Source: Flavobacteriales bacterium MED-G22
Lineage (GTDB): Bacteria; Bacteroidota; Bacteroidia; Flavobacteriales; Flavobacteriaceae
DNA length: 64,000 nt
Reading direction: 5' to 3'
NCBI GenBank assembly: GCA_002457295.1
Contig: NTKF01000002.1
Coordinates: 1 to 64,000 of the forward strand
Shown: one piece after another, positions 42,571-52,942 of the stretch
Layout of the letters: each line of letters begins with the position of its first letter
How positions within the stretch are numbered: position 1 is the first letter of the stretch
Translations under genes and position numbers: made by a program
The notes under the pieces: generated by a model
What the model was told of the DNA's origin: nothing
What the model saw: only the letters and a program-made list of their open reading frames with translations
Database searches by the model: none

Positions 42571-45500
42571 TTAATTTCCAAAATTATACCGTAAAGTGAA
42601 GCCAGAACGAATGCTTGTTTGTGGAAATGCTGTAGAAATGGCAAACTTGGAAAAATTATGATCATAGAAAAAAGTGGCCATAACATTTCTTGAAAGTGCA
42701 TAGTCTGCAGTGATTTTTAAAATGAATATTTTTTGCCCTGCGGTAACTTGATTGTTGTCATATTCGAGGTTTCGTAGTACTGTAATGTTGTTTCGATAAG
42801 ACAAATCGGCTTTAATATTTAAATCTCCTTTGAGAATGATCCTTCTTCCATTAAAATTGGTGCGCATACGAAGATCCCTAAATCGATATCCTAAACCCCC
42901 TACATATTCGTTACCACTCACTTCCGTTAATAAATTATTATCCAAACTCAAGGAAAGGGAGCGATCACGATTGATTTCAATTAAAAACTTAAAATTATTT
43001 TTCAATTCCATATCCAATTGCATTAATGGATTGAATTGTTCCACCAGAGTTACATTTGAAAAAAGCCGCTCCGGTATAATATTCCCTGCCACATCGGTAT
43101 TCAAAGGAAAATCGGCATCATAGTCAAAATTGGTTTGAAAGTTATTGATGGTATAACTTGCTCTATAGCCATGATTGAGTGAGAATCTTGAAAATATTTT
43201 AGATAAAGAAGGTATTTTATTTAAACCAGAATATTTTAAATTCCAATTGGGTAGTCCAATTCTTTTGATTGGTTCTAATGCCACTTTATTTGGATCGGCA
43301 CCCAAATAGGCCGCTAAGAAAGAGTGTAGCACAACATCTTGTTGTGATTTTCCATACCCCTTCGGAAAATCCGTTTCATCTCTTTCAGTAATAGGCTGAT
43401 TTTGTGAAGCCAAGCGATCAGCAACAATAAGTCTATTCTCTCTAAAGGTTTCAAATGTTGGATTAAATTGTCCACTACTTTGACTAAAACTAGTTTTAAT
43501 CATTACGGTTGAAACCCCTAAATTGCCAAAAACATTTGTGTTGAGGGGTAAATATTCATTGTTCCTAACCAAGAAGTTTTCATTACTATTTTCAGAAAAA
43601 TTTCGTTCTACGTAGAAGTCAATCAGCAAACCCTCAAGGGGTACAAGTTGTCCTGAAAGATTGAATTTACTGGAGTGAATTTGTTGTAGAGTTTCATTAA
43701 AGTTAGGAAAACTTGTTAGCCACCCTCTTTGAGCTAAAGTGTAGCGCAAGTCTGCTTGACTCCCTAAGGTGAACCCAAGAGTGGGTTGTAAACCGCCTGC
43801 AAAACCTACCGCTGGAAGATATCCAGGCAATAAAGTTCCATTGTTTTCAGAATAGTTGAATTGAACTCTTTTGATTTTATTTAATACCGACAACAAAGGG
43901 GTCACTGCTTTCCTAAGCGTATTACTCCTTTTTTTGGAAACAGAATCTAATGTCCTACTCAAATTCCCCCTAGCTGGGGTTCTTTGATTGGGTGACTTTA
44001 TGCCAAAGACAGTATATAATTTTTGGAAAGAAAGGTTCCCTGTTATCGTTTTTGTGTTACCGTTTTGTAACGTATTTACACGTCCTAAAATTTCTCCGTT
44101 GGGTCCTTCAACTTGTTCTAAGGCCTCTGATCCTCTTTGCCAACTATAATCTGCCTTATAATTATAAGTCGCATCAATAAATCTTAAGAAAGGAATATAT
44201 TGGAAAGGCAATCTATAGTTTAAACTTAGAGTATGAAAATGCCTGTTAAGTTCTCCAAAATTAGTCAGTCCAGACCAAAGGTTATACACTCTAGATTCTG
44301 TTTCATCTTGTTGGTCTAAAGCCTCACGATCTCTAACTATATTACTTGTGTTAGCATCAAAAGTGAGCCGTAGAGAACGAGTCAGATTGTGGGTCCAAGT
44401 GTAGTTATAATCAAATAGAAAATTGTGTTGTTGAAGATTGGGTAATTCTCTCTGCAAAGACGCATCTACACCTTCAAAATAAACCTGTCTAAATTTTTGG
44501 CTGTAAAGTGCTCTGTTCAAGTTGGCATTGAAATTTAGTGCGTTTGGTAGTAGACTAAAGTTTAGTGCCTTCAACCATTCCCAATATTTTTTTTGCTGAA
44601 AGGCTTTTGTTTTTTGAAAAGGGCTAATGTTCTTCTGTTTAAAGGCATAAGTGTAATTTGCCCCTAACACAAGTTCTTCCTCCTGCAAATTTTCTAACTC
44701 AAAATCACGATGTTCAAGTGCATTGTAAGCATAAGAAAAATTAAAATTTTCTGGGCTATATATTTTAGATTCCCCTGAACCAGTTCTTCTTTTCCTTACT
44801 CCTATCATACTAATACTCTTACGTCTGGTATAGTCTTGAGCTTGTCTTTTAATAGTGTCTTTCAACGATTTACGATCTGCAGAAGCCAATCTATCTTTGA
44901 GTTTAATGTCTTGATAAAAAGGATCATATTCTGGTGAAATGATGGTTTCTCCTGCGGCAAAGTTTAATGGAATTTCGAGCCCCCAATTTTCTGGAACCAA
45001 TTGACCCAAATTCATATTTGTGACAAGGTCATATTGCAAGAGGTCTTCACGAGCACGTTGGTTTGGAGTTTGATCTACATTTCCAAAACCAATGGTAGCA
45101 TAGCGTCCAGTGGCAGATATATTTGCGAAATCTGCAATATTTGCATCGAGACCACCCACTGCTGCCCAACCGCCTTCATCTTCAATTCCAGAAAGGCGAA
45201 GTTCATTAAACCAAACCTCTCCACAAAGGGTATTCCCAAGTTCCTCTGATGGGTTTTTTACACCTATCATGAGTGTTCTAATTGCACCAAGAGTTGGGTT
45301 TCCTCTAATTGATAATTTGTATTTTTTTTCTCCAGGCAAACTGCTTATTGGAGTAAATTCCGAAATTGGATTAAGCGCTTCATCAAAATAAAGGGCTTTA
45401 CCTTGTGCGTTGCCAATAAGGGCTTTACTCTTTAATTTAGATAAAAGTGAAGTGGCAACTACAAGTTCATTTTGGTCAGGAATCCAAACTTCATCTGCAC

Positions 45501-48500
45501 TTAATCGGTTTGAAGTATTTTCAGTATAAGGAGTTGGTTTTAATGGAATTTCAATTTGATAATAGTTGTCTTTATTGTCGGTTCCTAAACGTAAAAATGC
45601 AACCAATCGATTGTCGTATTCAGAATCTCCTTCGGCGTCAGGCAAGGGTGGGTTTCCTGGAATGGATTCAGCATGAATAAACATTCTAATCTTTTTGTAT
45701 TGACGCATATCCAAATTCACGTTTTTAAAAATACCCCTTGCATCCATAGGTTGCAAGTCACATATCCGAAAGGCAAGAGATTGTTCGTTTTGACGAACGA
45801 TGGTGTTGTTATTATTGATTTGTTCTCGTTGAATATCTGGGGGTAAAACATAATTGACAGGTATTCTGTTTTCATTTTCTAATATGTTCACAGTGCTTAT
45901 GTCTACTGTAGTATTTTGATTGCCAAGCACCTCTTCATTTAGCTGTTTGGTATATTGGCGCCAATCTCCACGAACTAAATCTAATGTGCCAAAACGAAAA
46001 ACTACTGGCTGATCAAATTTATGTAACAACATGCGCATAAATCGAATCGATCGGAGGTCTTCTATGGCATTGACAGATTTAAAATAGGGTTCATAAATAG
46101 TTTCTTCATAATACCCTTTTTGGATTGGAATTTTAAATTGTAACCAACGTGTGTTAATTTCATCTCCGTTTGGCACTAGAACTTTTACATTATCTCGTAC
46201 ATCGGTCACAAAAGGGTGATTTCCAACTGCCATAGATTTTCGAATAGGTATCCTATATTCAAAATAGCTATCTATCGTATTCATACTTTGATCTCGATTG
46301 ATATCTTCCGTATCGGGTTCTGTGGTATTTCCTCGATCGGTATCGGAAAAACTAATTGGAGTATTGCCATCTGTGCCATTATAATTTTTATACCGTTCTA
46401 AAATATTTCCTGAAGCTTTAATATAATATTCATAATTGTCTCCGGCGGGGTCATTGGTGGGTCCATTGTTGTAAATATTGAATTCCTCACTATCAGAAAG
46501 TCCATCTAAACCAACATCTTGTCTTTCTCTATCTTCAGCTTCAGTATTGAATGCATATACCAATGATTGAGTGGCAGGCACTTTGCCCCACTCTGTCTCA
46601 TAAGTAGCGGTATTTTCTGTGGCTCCAGGCAGTCCGTTTTCAAATTGTTTTCGTCCATCATCTAGAATGTCCTCAGAAATATTTCCTAAGTGAAAAACAA
46701 GGTCGCCTAATTCATCTTCATCAGCTTCAAGATCAGAAAACGTGTCTAGCAACCAAAATTCAATAAACTCTACATTAGCTTGTTCAAAATTGGTAGCATT
46801 AATTGAACGTGTAATTCCAGCCCAATGTTCTTTGGATTTTTCTTCAAATGATTCAATTGGTGAATTATTATAAGGGCCTTTCTCATCTGGATAATAGGCT
46901 AAATCTAAGGTGTTTTGTACTGTTGTGTTTCCCTGTACTAAATCTTGTTCAGGAAAAATTTCCTTAATAAAAATCCGCCTCGTGGTATTATCAGAAATAT
47001 CGTTATTATTAATACCAGTCGGTGGGGTTCTACTATAAAATATTCGGTCAATAGAATACCAAGCTAATTTGGATCGCCCATAGCCCCGAGCTAACCCTTT
47101 TTCTTCAGCTCCCAAAACACCATTGATGGGGACGCTGGATAAATTCCAAGCATTAAATCCTTTGATATCAATGTTGGTTTGTGCTCCTTCAAAATCATCA
47201 ATATAGACATTGGTTTCCCCTTGGAGTTGGGTGTTTCTTGGGTTTCTAGCTCTCAAGGCTGCTACCTCCCCTCTGAAGGAAAGTTGCGAAGGGGTGCTTG
47301 ATTTAACCGTTGTGATTTTGTTTGCCATTCGGGTTAAAAATGGAATTTCTGTTGAGAAATTTGTATTAAAACCCATCATAGTGTTGTTCACTGGCTCAGT
47401 ACCATAATTAGCTTTTTGAGTTAAAGGGTTTTCGCTCAAATTGACTAGTGTAGCTCCAAAATAAGCTCGTTCATTGAGTTGATGAATAATATTAATACCC
47501 GAAAATCTTTTATTTTGTTGATTGAAAAAAGAATTATTTTCTACTGAGATATCAATAGGAATGTTGGATGCTTTTAAGCCCTCATCGAGAATTTTAACAC
47601 GTCCAATTTCATAATTTACAGTATAGTCAAGTCCTTCTTGAAGCAGTCTACCTCCAGCAGTCACTCGAACAGACCCTCTGGGCACATTGAAAGCACCTAT
47701 AGGAATTCCATCACCTCCTTCAGACTTGTAGCGGCCTTTTAGCTGAAATTTGTTCTTTTCAATGGCTTCAAGGGCTGCTGCCTTTGTCAGGGCATACATT
47801 TCTCTAAAAACGTATTTCTTTTGATTGGAGTTAAAAGAATTAACCTGGTCATAATTCTCTTTTGATGTGTTAGGATCGTCTAACAAATCGAAAAGAAACT
47901 CTCCAAAAGGTTCGACCTGAGGAAAAATAATTCGCCCAAACTTCGGGTCAATAGTAATCCCAGGCACATAATCAAAAAAGCCATCTCCTTTGGCCGTTAG
48001 GTCTTGATAGACATTTAGCCTGTCCAATTGAAAGGTGTTCAACAATACTTGCTGTTCCAACTCTTTTGGCCAAATTTTATTATTAACCGCTGTCATGTAG
48101 TTTATTGGAGAAGGATCTGTGTAGAGAATTGAAAGTTTAAAATCTTCTTCTGAAAGTTGAAAGGCTCCTGTGTTGTAAATATTTTTCATCATCAGATCCC
48201 AAACAGGTTGCCGAACATCAGTAACGCTACTTTTTAACATTTTTACAACCAAATTGTTGGTTTGAACTACAGGCGCTTGTTGTGGATTGTTTTGATTGGA
48301 GGTTATTTCAGTTCCAGGCACTCCCCCATTGGCAAACTCTCCCACCTGAAATACTTTTCCCAAATAGGTGTATTGAAAAGCAACTCCTAGAATCTCGTCA
48401 TTACTCAACCGTTGATTCAAAGAGATATAGCCCAATTGTGGGTGATAAGAATATTCTTGTGGACTTAATTTACGCGCACTTTCAAGCACGGCATAATCAT

Positions 48501-50010
48501 ACCCCTCGCGCACTTTTGCACTCGCAGAACCAAAACTATTTTTTACTGTTGCAATATCTCTAATAGACTCGGTGATGAGTCCTCCAAAACCTATCGTTTC
48601 TGGATCTAACCGATTTACTCCATTGTCAGGAGGAGCATTTCTATTCGATTCAGTAAAAAAAGGAGTGGAAATTTTATCAAGTCTTGTTTTCTCTGGATTT
48701 GCTTCAGCGAGGTCTTGCAAGGCTACTATGTTTCTAACATTTTGAGTGCGGGCTCCTCTATTGGTGACCCAAACTTCAATTCTAGTGATTTGAATAGGAG
48801 AATTGATATAAGGGTAGGTTTTTAAAAAAGCATCATAATTGTCTCGAAAATATTGAGCCAAAAAATAATGCCGGTCTTCTTCATAATCTAGTGCAAATAA
48901 ATCAAACTCTTGTAGAGTTCCTCCTCCTTGAGTAGTTATGTTTTGTGATTGAGACCGTTGTTCAGAAAATACACTGGAGATGGTGGTTCTCCCAAATTTT
49001 AAATCAGTGCGCACACCAAATAAACTTTGAGCACCTTGAATTAAATTACTATTTATAGGCATACTTACGTTACCAATATCGATATTTTGTAAAATCCCAT
49101 CCTCAGTCACTTTTCCATTGAGAAAATTAGAAACCCGATTAGAAACCTGTGCTGTGCTGTTGGGTAAATTATTAACTTTATTTTTTAGAGACTCTATTTT
49201 TTGTTTTGTTTGTTCGATGGCGACTTTTGCCTCATTGACTCCTTCTCGCACTTCATTAATTGTTCCTTGCGCTTGTTCAAATCGGTTTTGAAATGCTCCA
49301 ATTTGTCGGCCATAATTATCTGGTAATATTTCTGTAGCATCGGCCAAGGTGGGAGGGTTGAATCTAATTTTTATAAGATTTTGAAAATCAAAGGTAGATT
49401 CTGTATCATAATTCGCAATGATTTGTAAACGCTCTCCAATATTTCCCAGCAAACTTAAGCTGATTTGCTGGTCAAAATCAAAACCGAAATTTCTTCTGTC
49501 ACGAGGAGAACTAATGGGATTGTCTGTTTTTTGATAACGAACTCCTAGATCAATTCCAATAGAACCTTGGGGCACAACGTCTATGCTATTGCTACCAAAA
49601 ATAGTTTGAAAAAACTTATTGTTAACATATACTTCTGGGAGTAAATTTTTCTGACTTTCTTCAAGATTAGAGCTTTTACCACTTAATGCTGCGATCTTTT
49701 CTTGAAAATAACTTTCCATTTGTTCTTTGAGCACTAGTGCTTCAAACTCTTCTAAAGTCAAAACGAGGGGAGTCCCTACAGGATAACCTTCAATTTCTTC
49801 AGAAAAAATATACCGCTCTGTTGTGGGGTCATAGGTATACTTGCTTACGATAGATTGAGGCAATGGAATTTTGATCTTCCCCAAATCGGCTCCGGATTGA
49901 ACATTGTCCTGTGCCCATAGCAATCCATTACATAAGATAAAACACAGAATAAGAAGTTTTCGGAAGCTAAAGGAACAATGTTTATTTAGTAATTGAATTT
50001 TTCCAATCAA
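42571..50010 (-). CDS. sprA: T9SS translocon protein SprA (Sov)
   Basis: 2,479 residues from a TTG at 50010, which gives a signal peptide ending NGLLWAQ. SprA forms the giant 36-stranded outer-membrane beta-barrel through which type IX substrates leave the cell. Visible features: repeated barrel segments such as SSIDVVPQGSIGIDLGVRYQ, FDFDQQISLSLLGNIGERLQ, YEEDRHYFLAQYFRDNYD, GVNRLDPETIGFGG and YIDDFEGAQTNIDI, all typical of SprA, and a C-terminal barrel end RSGFTLRYNFGN. The length is usual for the family. It starts 3 nt after ruvA and precedes gcvH. It would export the protease encoded at 5583-9410, whose sorting domain fits. Confidence 0.95.
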   Translation of the reverse strand: MIGKIQLLNKHCSFSFRKLLILCFILCNGLLWAQDNVQSGADLGKIKIPLPQSIVSKYTYDPTTERYIFSEEIEGYPVGTPLVLTLEEFEALVLKEQMESYFQEKIAALSGKSSNLEESQKNLLPEVYVNNKFFQTIFGSNSIDVVPQGSIGIDLGVRYQKTDNPISSPRDRRNFGFDFDQQISLSLLGNIGERLQIIANYDTESTFDFQNLIKIRFNPPTLADATEILPDNYGRQIGAFQNRFEQAQGTINEVREGVNEAKVAIEQTKQKIESLKNKVNNLPNSTAQVSNRVSNFLNGKVTEDGILQNIDIGNVSMPINSNLIQGAQSLFGVRTDLKFGRTTISSVFSEQRSQSQNITTQGGGTLQEFDLFALDYEEDRHYFLAQYFRDNYDAFLKTYPYINSPIQITRIEVWVTNRGARTQNVRNIVALQDLAEANPEKTRLDKISTPFFTESNRNAPPDNGVNRLDPETIGFGGLITESIRDIATVKNSFGSASAKVREGYDYAVLESARKLSPQEYSYHPQLGYISLNQRLSNDEILGVAFQYTYLGKVFQVGEFANGGVPGTEITSNQNNPQQAPVVQTNNLVVKMLKSSVTDVRQPVWDLMMKNIYNTGAFQLSEEDFKLSILYTDPSPINYMTAVNNKIWPKELEQQVLLNTFQLDRLNVYQDLTAKGDGFFDYVPGITIDPKFGRIIFPQVEPFGEFLFDLLDDPNTSKENYDQVNSFNSNQKKYVFREMYALTKAAALEAIEKNKFQLKGRYKSEGGDGIPIGAFNVPRGSVRVTAGGRLLQEGLDYTVNYEIGRVKILDEGLKASNIPIDISVENNSFFNQQNKRFSGINIIHQLNERAYFGATLVNLSENPLTQKANYGTEPVNNTMMGFNTNFSTEIPFLTRMANKITTVKSSTPSQLSFRGEVAALRARNPRNTQLQGETNVYIDDFEGAQTNIDIKGFNAWNLSSVPINGVLGAEEKGLARGYGRSKLAWYSIDRIFYSRTPPTGINNNDISDNTTRRIFIKEIFPEQDLVQGNTTVQNTLDLAYYPDEKGPYNNSPIESFEEKSKEHWAGITRSINATNFEQANVEFIEFWLLDTFSDLEADEDELGDLVFHLGNISEDILDDGRKQFENGLPGATENTATYETEWGKVPATQSLVYAFNTEAEDRERQDVGLDGLSDSEEFNIYNNGPTNDPAGDNYEYYIKASGNILERYKNYNGTDGNTPISFSDTDRGNTTEPDTEDINRDQSMNTIDSYFEYRIPIRKSMAVGNHPFVTDVRDNVKVLVPNGDEINTRWLQFKIPIQKGYYEETIYEPYFKSVNAIEDLRSIRFMRMLLHKFDQPVVFRFGTLDLVRGDWRQYTKQLNEEVLGNQNTTVDISTVNILENENRIPVNYVLPPDIQREQINNNNTIVRQNEQSLAFRICDLQPMDARGIFKNVNLDMRQYKKIRMFIHAESIPGNPPLPDAEGDSEYDNRLVAFLRLGTDNKDNYYQIEIPLKPTPYTENTSNRLSADEVWIPDQNELVVATSLLSKLKSKALIGNAQGKALYFDEALNPISEFTPISSLPGEKKYKLSIRGNPTLGAIRTLMIGVKNPSEELGNTLCGEVWFNELRLSGIEDEGGWAAVGGLDANIADFANISATGRYATIGFGNVDQTPNQRAREDLLQYDLVTNMNLGQLVPENWGLEIPLNFAAGETIISPEYDPFYQDIKLKDRLASADRKSLKDTIKRQAQDYTRRKSISMIGVRKRRTGSGESKIYSPENFNFSYAYNALEHRDFELENLQEEELVLGANYTYAFKQKNISPFQKTKAFQQKKYWEWLKALNFSLLPNALNFNANLNRALYSQKFRQVYFEGVDASLQRELPNLQQHNFLFDYNYTWTHNLTRSLRLTFDANTSNIVRDREALDQQDETESRVYNLWSGLTNFGELNRHFHTLSLNYRLPFQYIPFLRFIDATYNYKADYSWQRGSEALEQVEGPNGEILGRVNTLQNGNTKTITGNLSFQKLYTVFGIKSPNQRTPARGNLSRTLDSVSKKRSNTLRKAVTPLLSVLNKIKRVQFNYSENNGTLLPGYLPAVGFAGGLQPTLGFTLGSQADLRYTLAQRGWLTSFPNFNETLQQIHSSKFNLSGQLVPLEGLLIDFYVERNFSENSNENFLVRNNEYLPLNTNVFGNLGVSTVMIKTSFSQSSGQFNPTFETFRENRLIVADRLASQNQPITERDETDFPKGYGKSQQDVVLHSFLAAYLGADPNKVALEPIKRIGLPNWNLKYSGLNKIPSLSKIFSRFSLNHGYRASYTINNFQTNFDYDADFPLNTDVAGNIIPERLFSNVTLVEQFNPLMQLDMELKNNFKFLIEINRDRSLSLSLDNNLLTEVSGNEYVGGLGYRFRDLRMRTNFNGRRIILKGDLNIKADLSYRNNITVLRNLEYDNNQVTAGQKIFILKITADYALSRNVMATFFYDHNFSKFAISTAFPQTSIRSGFTLRYNFGN

Positions 50011-50013
50011 AAT

Positions 50014-50595
50014 TTATAATTTATTCAAAGCAACCTTTATAAGCTCTTCAATTGAGCTGTTTGGATCACTTTGAATCGCGTTATCAATAACTTTTTCAGC
50101 TTGACGTCTGGGGTAACCCAATACCTCTAATGCTGATAACGCTTCTTCTTTGATTGTATTGTTTTTTAGTAGTGGTATTTGTTCACTTTCATAGAGCTGG
50201 AGCATCTTGTCTTTAAGCTCAATGAGAACCCTTTGTGCTGTTTTTAGTCCAATCCCTTTTATGCCTTTAATTGTAGCTAAATCTTCATTCACTATAGCCG
50301 CATGAATTTCTTGTGGGGCGAGTGAAGATAACATGGTTCTTGCAGTAGCTGCGCCAATGCCAGAAACACTGAGCAATAAACGAAAAATACTCCTTTCCAA
50401 AAGGCTGTGAAATCCAAATAATGTGTGTGCATCTTCTCTAATTTGAAGGTGTGTGTAAAGTTTTATTTTTTCTTCATCTTTAATTTGCGAAAAGGTGTGC
50501 AATGAAATATGTACTTCATAACCTATGCCATTGCAATCAATCACAAGAGTTGTTGGAGTTTTTTCGACCAGACGGCCAATGAGTTGAGTAATCAT
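50014..50595 (-). CDS. ruvA: Holliday junction branch migration protein RuvA
   Basis: 193 residues. It tetramerises on four-way junctions and directs RuvB. The N-terminal OB-fold ([29 protein letters not shown]) is followed by tandem helix-hairpin-helix motifs (LLLSVSGIGAATARTML and IKGIKGIGLKTAQRVLIELKDK) and the C-terminal RuvB-binding domain III (EALSALEVLGYPRRQAEKVID). ruvB is not in the window. The start overlaps the maeB stop by 4 nt and the stop is 3 nt before sprA, so ruvA sits in a maeB-ruvA-sprA transcript. Confidence 0.97.
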   Translation of the reverse strand: MITQLIGRLVEKTPTTLVIDCNGIGYEVHISLHTFSQIKDEEKIKLYTHLQIREDAHTLFGFHSLLERSIFRLLLSVSGIGAATARTMLSSLAPQEIHAAIVNEDLATIKGIKGIGLKTAQRVLIELKDKMLQLYESEQIPLLKNNTIKEEALSALEVLGYPRRQAEKVIDNAIQSDPNSSIEELIKVALNKL

Positions 50596-52874
50596 CCCTT
50601 TACATTTTGTTGTTTTGTCTGAGCATCAATTACAGCAACCGCAGACATATTCACAATTTCTTCTACTGAGGCTCCTAGTTGTAATATATGTATAGGCTCG
50701 CTCAAGCCCATTAGAATTGGACCAATAGACAGATTTTCATTTAGTTCTTTCATTAACTTGTAGGTGATATTTGCAGCATCAAGATTTGGAAAAATGAGTG
50801 TATTTACGTTCTTATTGGACAAGCCTGAAAAAGGAAAACGTTCCTCTAACAATTTCTTGTTAAAAGCAAAATCGGATTGTATAGGTCCGTCTACAATGAG
50901 TTCAGGGTTTGTTCTGTGAAGTAATTTGACTGCCTGCGATACTTTTTTAGCTTGAGGGAAGCGGGTAGATCCAAAATTGGAAAAAGAGAGCATACCTAAC
51001 ACTGGTTTAATACCAAACATAGCCACCGTTTTAGCTGTCATTTTTGCAATGGTAGCTAATTCTTTAGCGTTTGGTTCTACATTAATAGTGGTGTCTGACA
51101 GAAAGATAGGGCCCCTTTTTGTCAGCATTAAATTGGTGGCTGCTACTCGTCTTACTCCTTTGGCTCTTGGAATAATCTCTAAAATGGGTTTTACTACCGT
51201 TGGGTAATTTCTTGAATAACCCGAAATCATAGCATCTGCATCACCGTTTTGGACCATCATTGCTGCAAAATAATTTCTTTCACTCATCAGTCTTTCCGCA
51301 TCATAAAGAGTATACCCCTTTCGCTGCTGTGCTTTCCAAAATAATTTCGCATACTTTTCACGTAAGGGTTGATAAGAGTCATCTTTTGGGTCAATAATTT
51401 CAACCTTTGCCCCATAATCTAACTTGTTTTTTAAAGTTTCTATCATGGCTTTATTTCCGAGCAGTACGGGAGTTCCCATTTTTTCTTCTTGAACAATTTG
51501 AGCTGCTTTCAAAACGTCCAAACAATCTGCTTCAGCATAGACAATTTTTTTAGGTTTTGCTTTTGCTCTATCCTGCATTAGTCGGATCAATTTCTGGTCA
51601 CTGCCTAAAAGTGCTTCAAGGGACTCTTCATAGTTTTTCCAATTCTCTATGGGCTGGGTTGCAACTCCTGATTCCATTGCTGCTTTTGCAACTGCTGGAG
51701 GTATTTTAGTTATCAAACGAGGATCAAAAGGCTTTGGAATTATGTAGGCTTTGCCAAAACGTAGGCGCGTTTCATCATAGGCAACATTGACTTGCTCAGG
51801 AACAGGCTCCTTAGCTAATGCGGCTAGTGCTTTAACAGCAGCCATTTTCATTGCTTCATTGATCTTAGTGGCACGTACATCTAATGCCCCTCTAAAAATA
51901 AAAGGAAACCCTAAAACATTGTTTACCTGATTTGGGTAGTCTGATCGACCCGTGGCCATGATGACATCTTTTCTCGTCTCACAAGCCAACTGATAATCAA
52001 TTTCTGGATCTGGATTTGCCATGGCAAAAACAATAGGATTTTTTGCCATAGAGTTTAGCATCTCTACCGTTAAAAGCTTCGGTTTTGAAAGACCAATAAA
52101 GACATCTGCTCCCTTCACCGCATCACCTAGAGTATCTATTTTTTCTTGAGTAGCAAAAAACGCTTTTTCAGGGGTGAGGTGTTCTCTATCTGCACGAATA
52201 ACTCCCTTAGAATCTACCATTAGGATGTGTTTTTTGAGTACACCAAAGGCCATATATAATTTTGAACATGAAATTGCAGCAGCTCCAGCTCCAGAGACAA
52301 CAACTTTAAGCTCTTCCATTTTCTTTTGACTCAATTCAGCGGCATTTAAAAGCGCGGCGCAAGAAATGATGGCTGTTCCATGTTGGTCATCATGCATTAC
52401 TGGAATGTCCAACTCCTCTTTTAATCTTCTTTCAATTTCAAAGGCTTCTGGAGCCTTTATATCTTCTAGATTAATGCCGCCAAAAGTTGGAGAAATGGCT
52501 TTGATGGCCTGAATAAATTGTTCGGGGTCTTTGGCATCAACTTCTATATCAAAAACATCTATTCCAGCAAAAATTTTAAACAATAGAGCTTTTCCCTCCA
52601 TCACTGGTTTTGAGGCATTTGGACCAATATCTCCTAAGCCTAAAACAGCCGTCCCGTTTGAAATAACAGCAACTAAATTTCCTTTATTGGTATATTTATA
52701 AACCGAAGCTTTTTCTTTTTCTATTTCTAAACAAGGATGTGCAACGCCAGGAGAATAAGCCAAAGATAAATCTCTTTGAGTACGATAGTTTTTGGTAGGA
52801 ATGACTTCTGTTTTACCAGGTTTGGGTTTGGCATGATATACCAATGCGGACCTTCTATGTTGGTCTTTTTTCAT
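50592..52874 (-). CDS. maeB: NADP-dependent malic enzyme
   Basis: 760 residues, the long MaeB form. The N-terminal malic-enzyme domains (about 1-425) have [12 protein letters not shown], the NAD(P)-binding [17 protein letters not shown] and [10 protein letters not shown]. The C-terminal phosphotransacetylase-like domain (about 430-755) has [33 protein letters not shown] and [18 protein letters not shown]; in this family that domain is regulatory rather than catalytic. It decarboxylates malate to pyruvate with NADPH production. Its own promoter at 52890-52917 separates it from the haloperoxidase operon upstream on the same strand. Confidence 0.96.
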   Translation of the reverse strand: MKKDQHRRSALVYHAKPKPGKTEVIPTKNYRTQRDLSLAYSPGVAHPCLEIEKEKASVYKYTNKGNLVAVISNGTAVLGLGDIGPNASKPVMEGKALLFKIFAGIDVFDIEVDAKDPEQFIQAIKAISPTFGGINLEDIKAPEAFEIERRLKEELDIPVMHDDQHGTAIISCAALLNAAELSQKKMEELKVVVSGAGAAAISCSKLYMAFGVLKKHILMVDSKGVIRADREHLTPEKAFFATQEKIDTLGDAVKGADVFIGLSKPKLLTVEMLNSMAKNPIVFAMANPDPEIDYQLACETRKDVIMATGRSDYPNQVNNVLGFPFIFRGALDVRATKINEAMKMAAVKALAALAKEPVPEQVNVAYDETRLRFGKAYIIPKPFDPRLITKIPPAVAKAAMESGVATQPIENWKNYEESLEALLGSDQKLIRLMQDRAKAKPKKIVYAEADCLDVLKAAQIVQEEKMGTPVLLGNKAMIETLKNKLDYGAKVEIIDPKDDSYQPLREKYAKLFWKAQQRKGYTLYDAERLMSERNYFAAMMVQNGDADAMISGYSRNYPTVVKPILEIIPRAKGVRRVAATNLMLTKRGPIFLSDTTINVEPNAKELATIAKMTAKTVAMFGIKPVLGMLSFSNFGSTRFPQAKKVSQAVKLLHRTNPELIVDGPIQSDFAFNKKLLEERFPFSGLSNKNVNTLIFPNLDAANITYKLMKELNENLSIGPILMGLSEPIHILQLGASVEEIVNMSAVAVIDAQTKQQNVKG

Positions 52875-52889
52875 TCTTTGGGTTTAAAA

Positions 52890-52917
52890 CAAAGGTATTA
52901 AATTGAAACGACTTCAA
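52890..52917 (-). promoter_or_regulatory. promoter of maeB-ruvA-sprA
   Basis: On the minus strand TTG (52915-52917), a 17-nt spacer, then TACCTTTG (52890-52897), both elements perfect. The predicted start lies about 8 nt before the maeB ATG. No hairpin terminator separates the preceding MFS gene (stop at 52943). Confidence 0.65.
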
Positions 52918-52942
52918 TTTTTCAAAAAACTGAAAACTGGGA

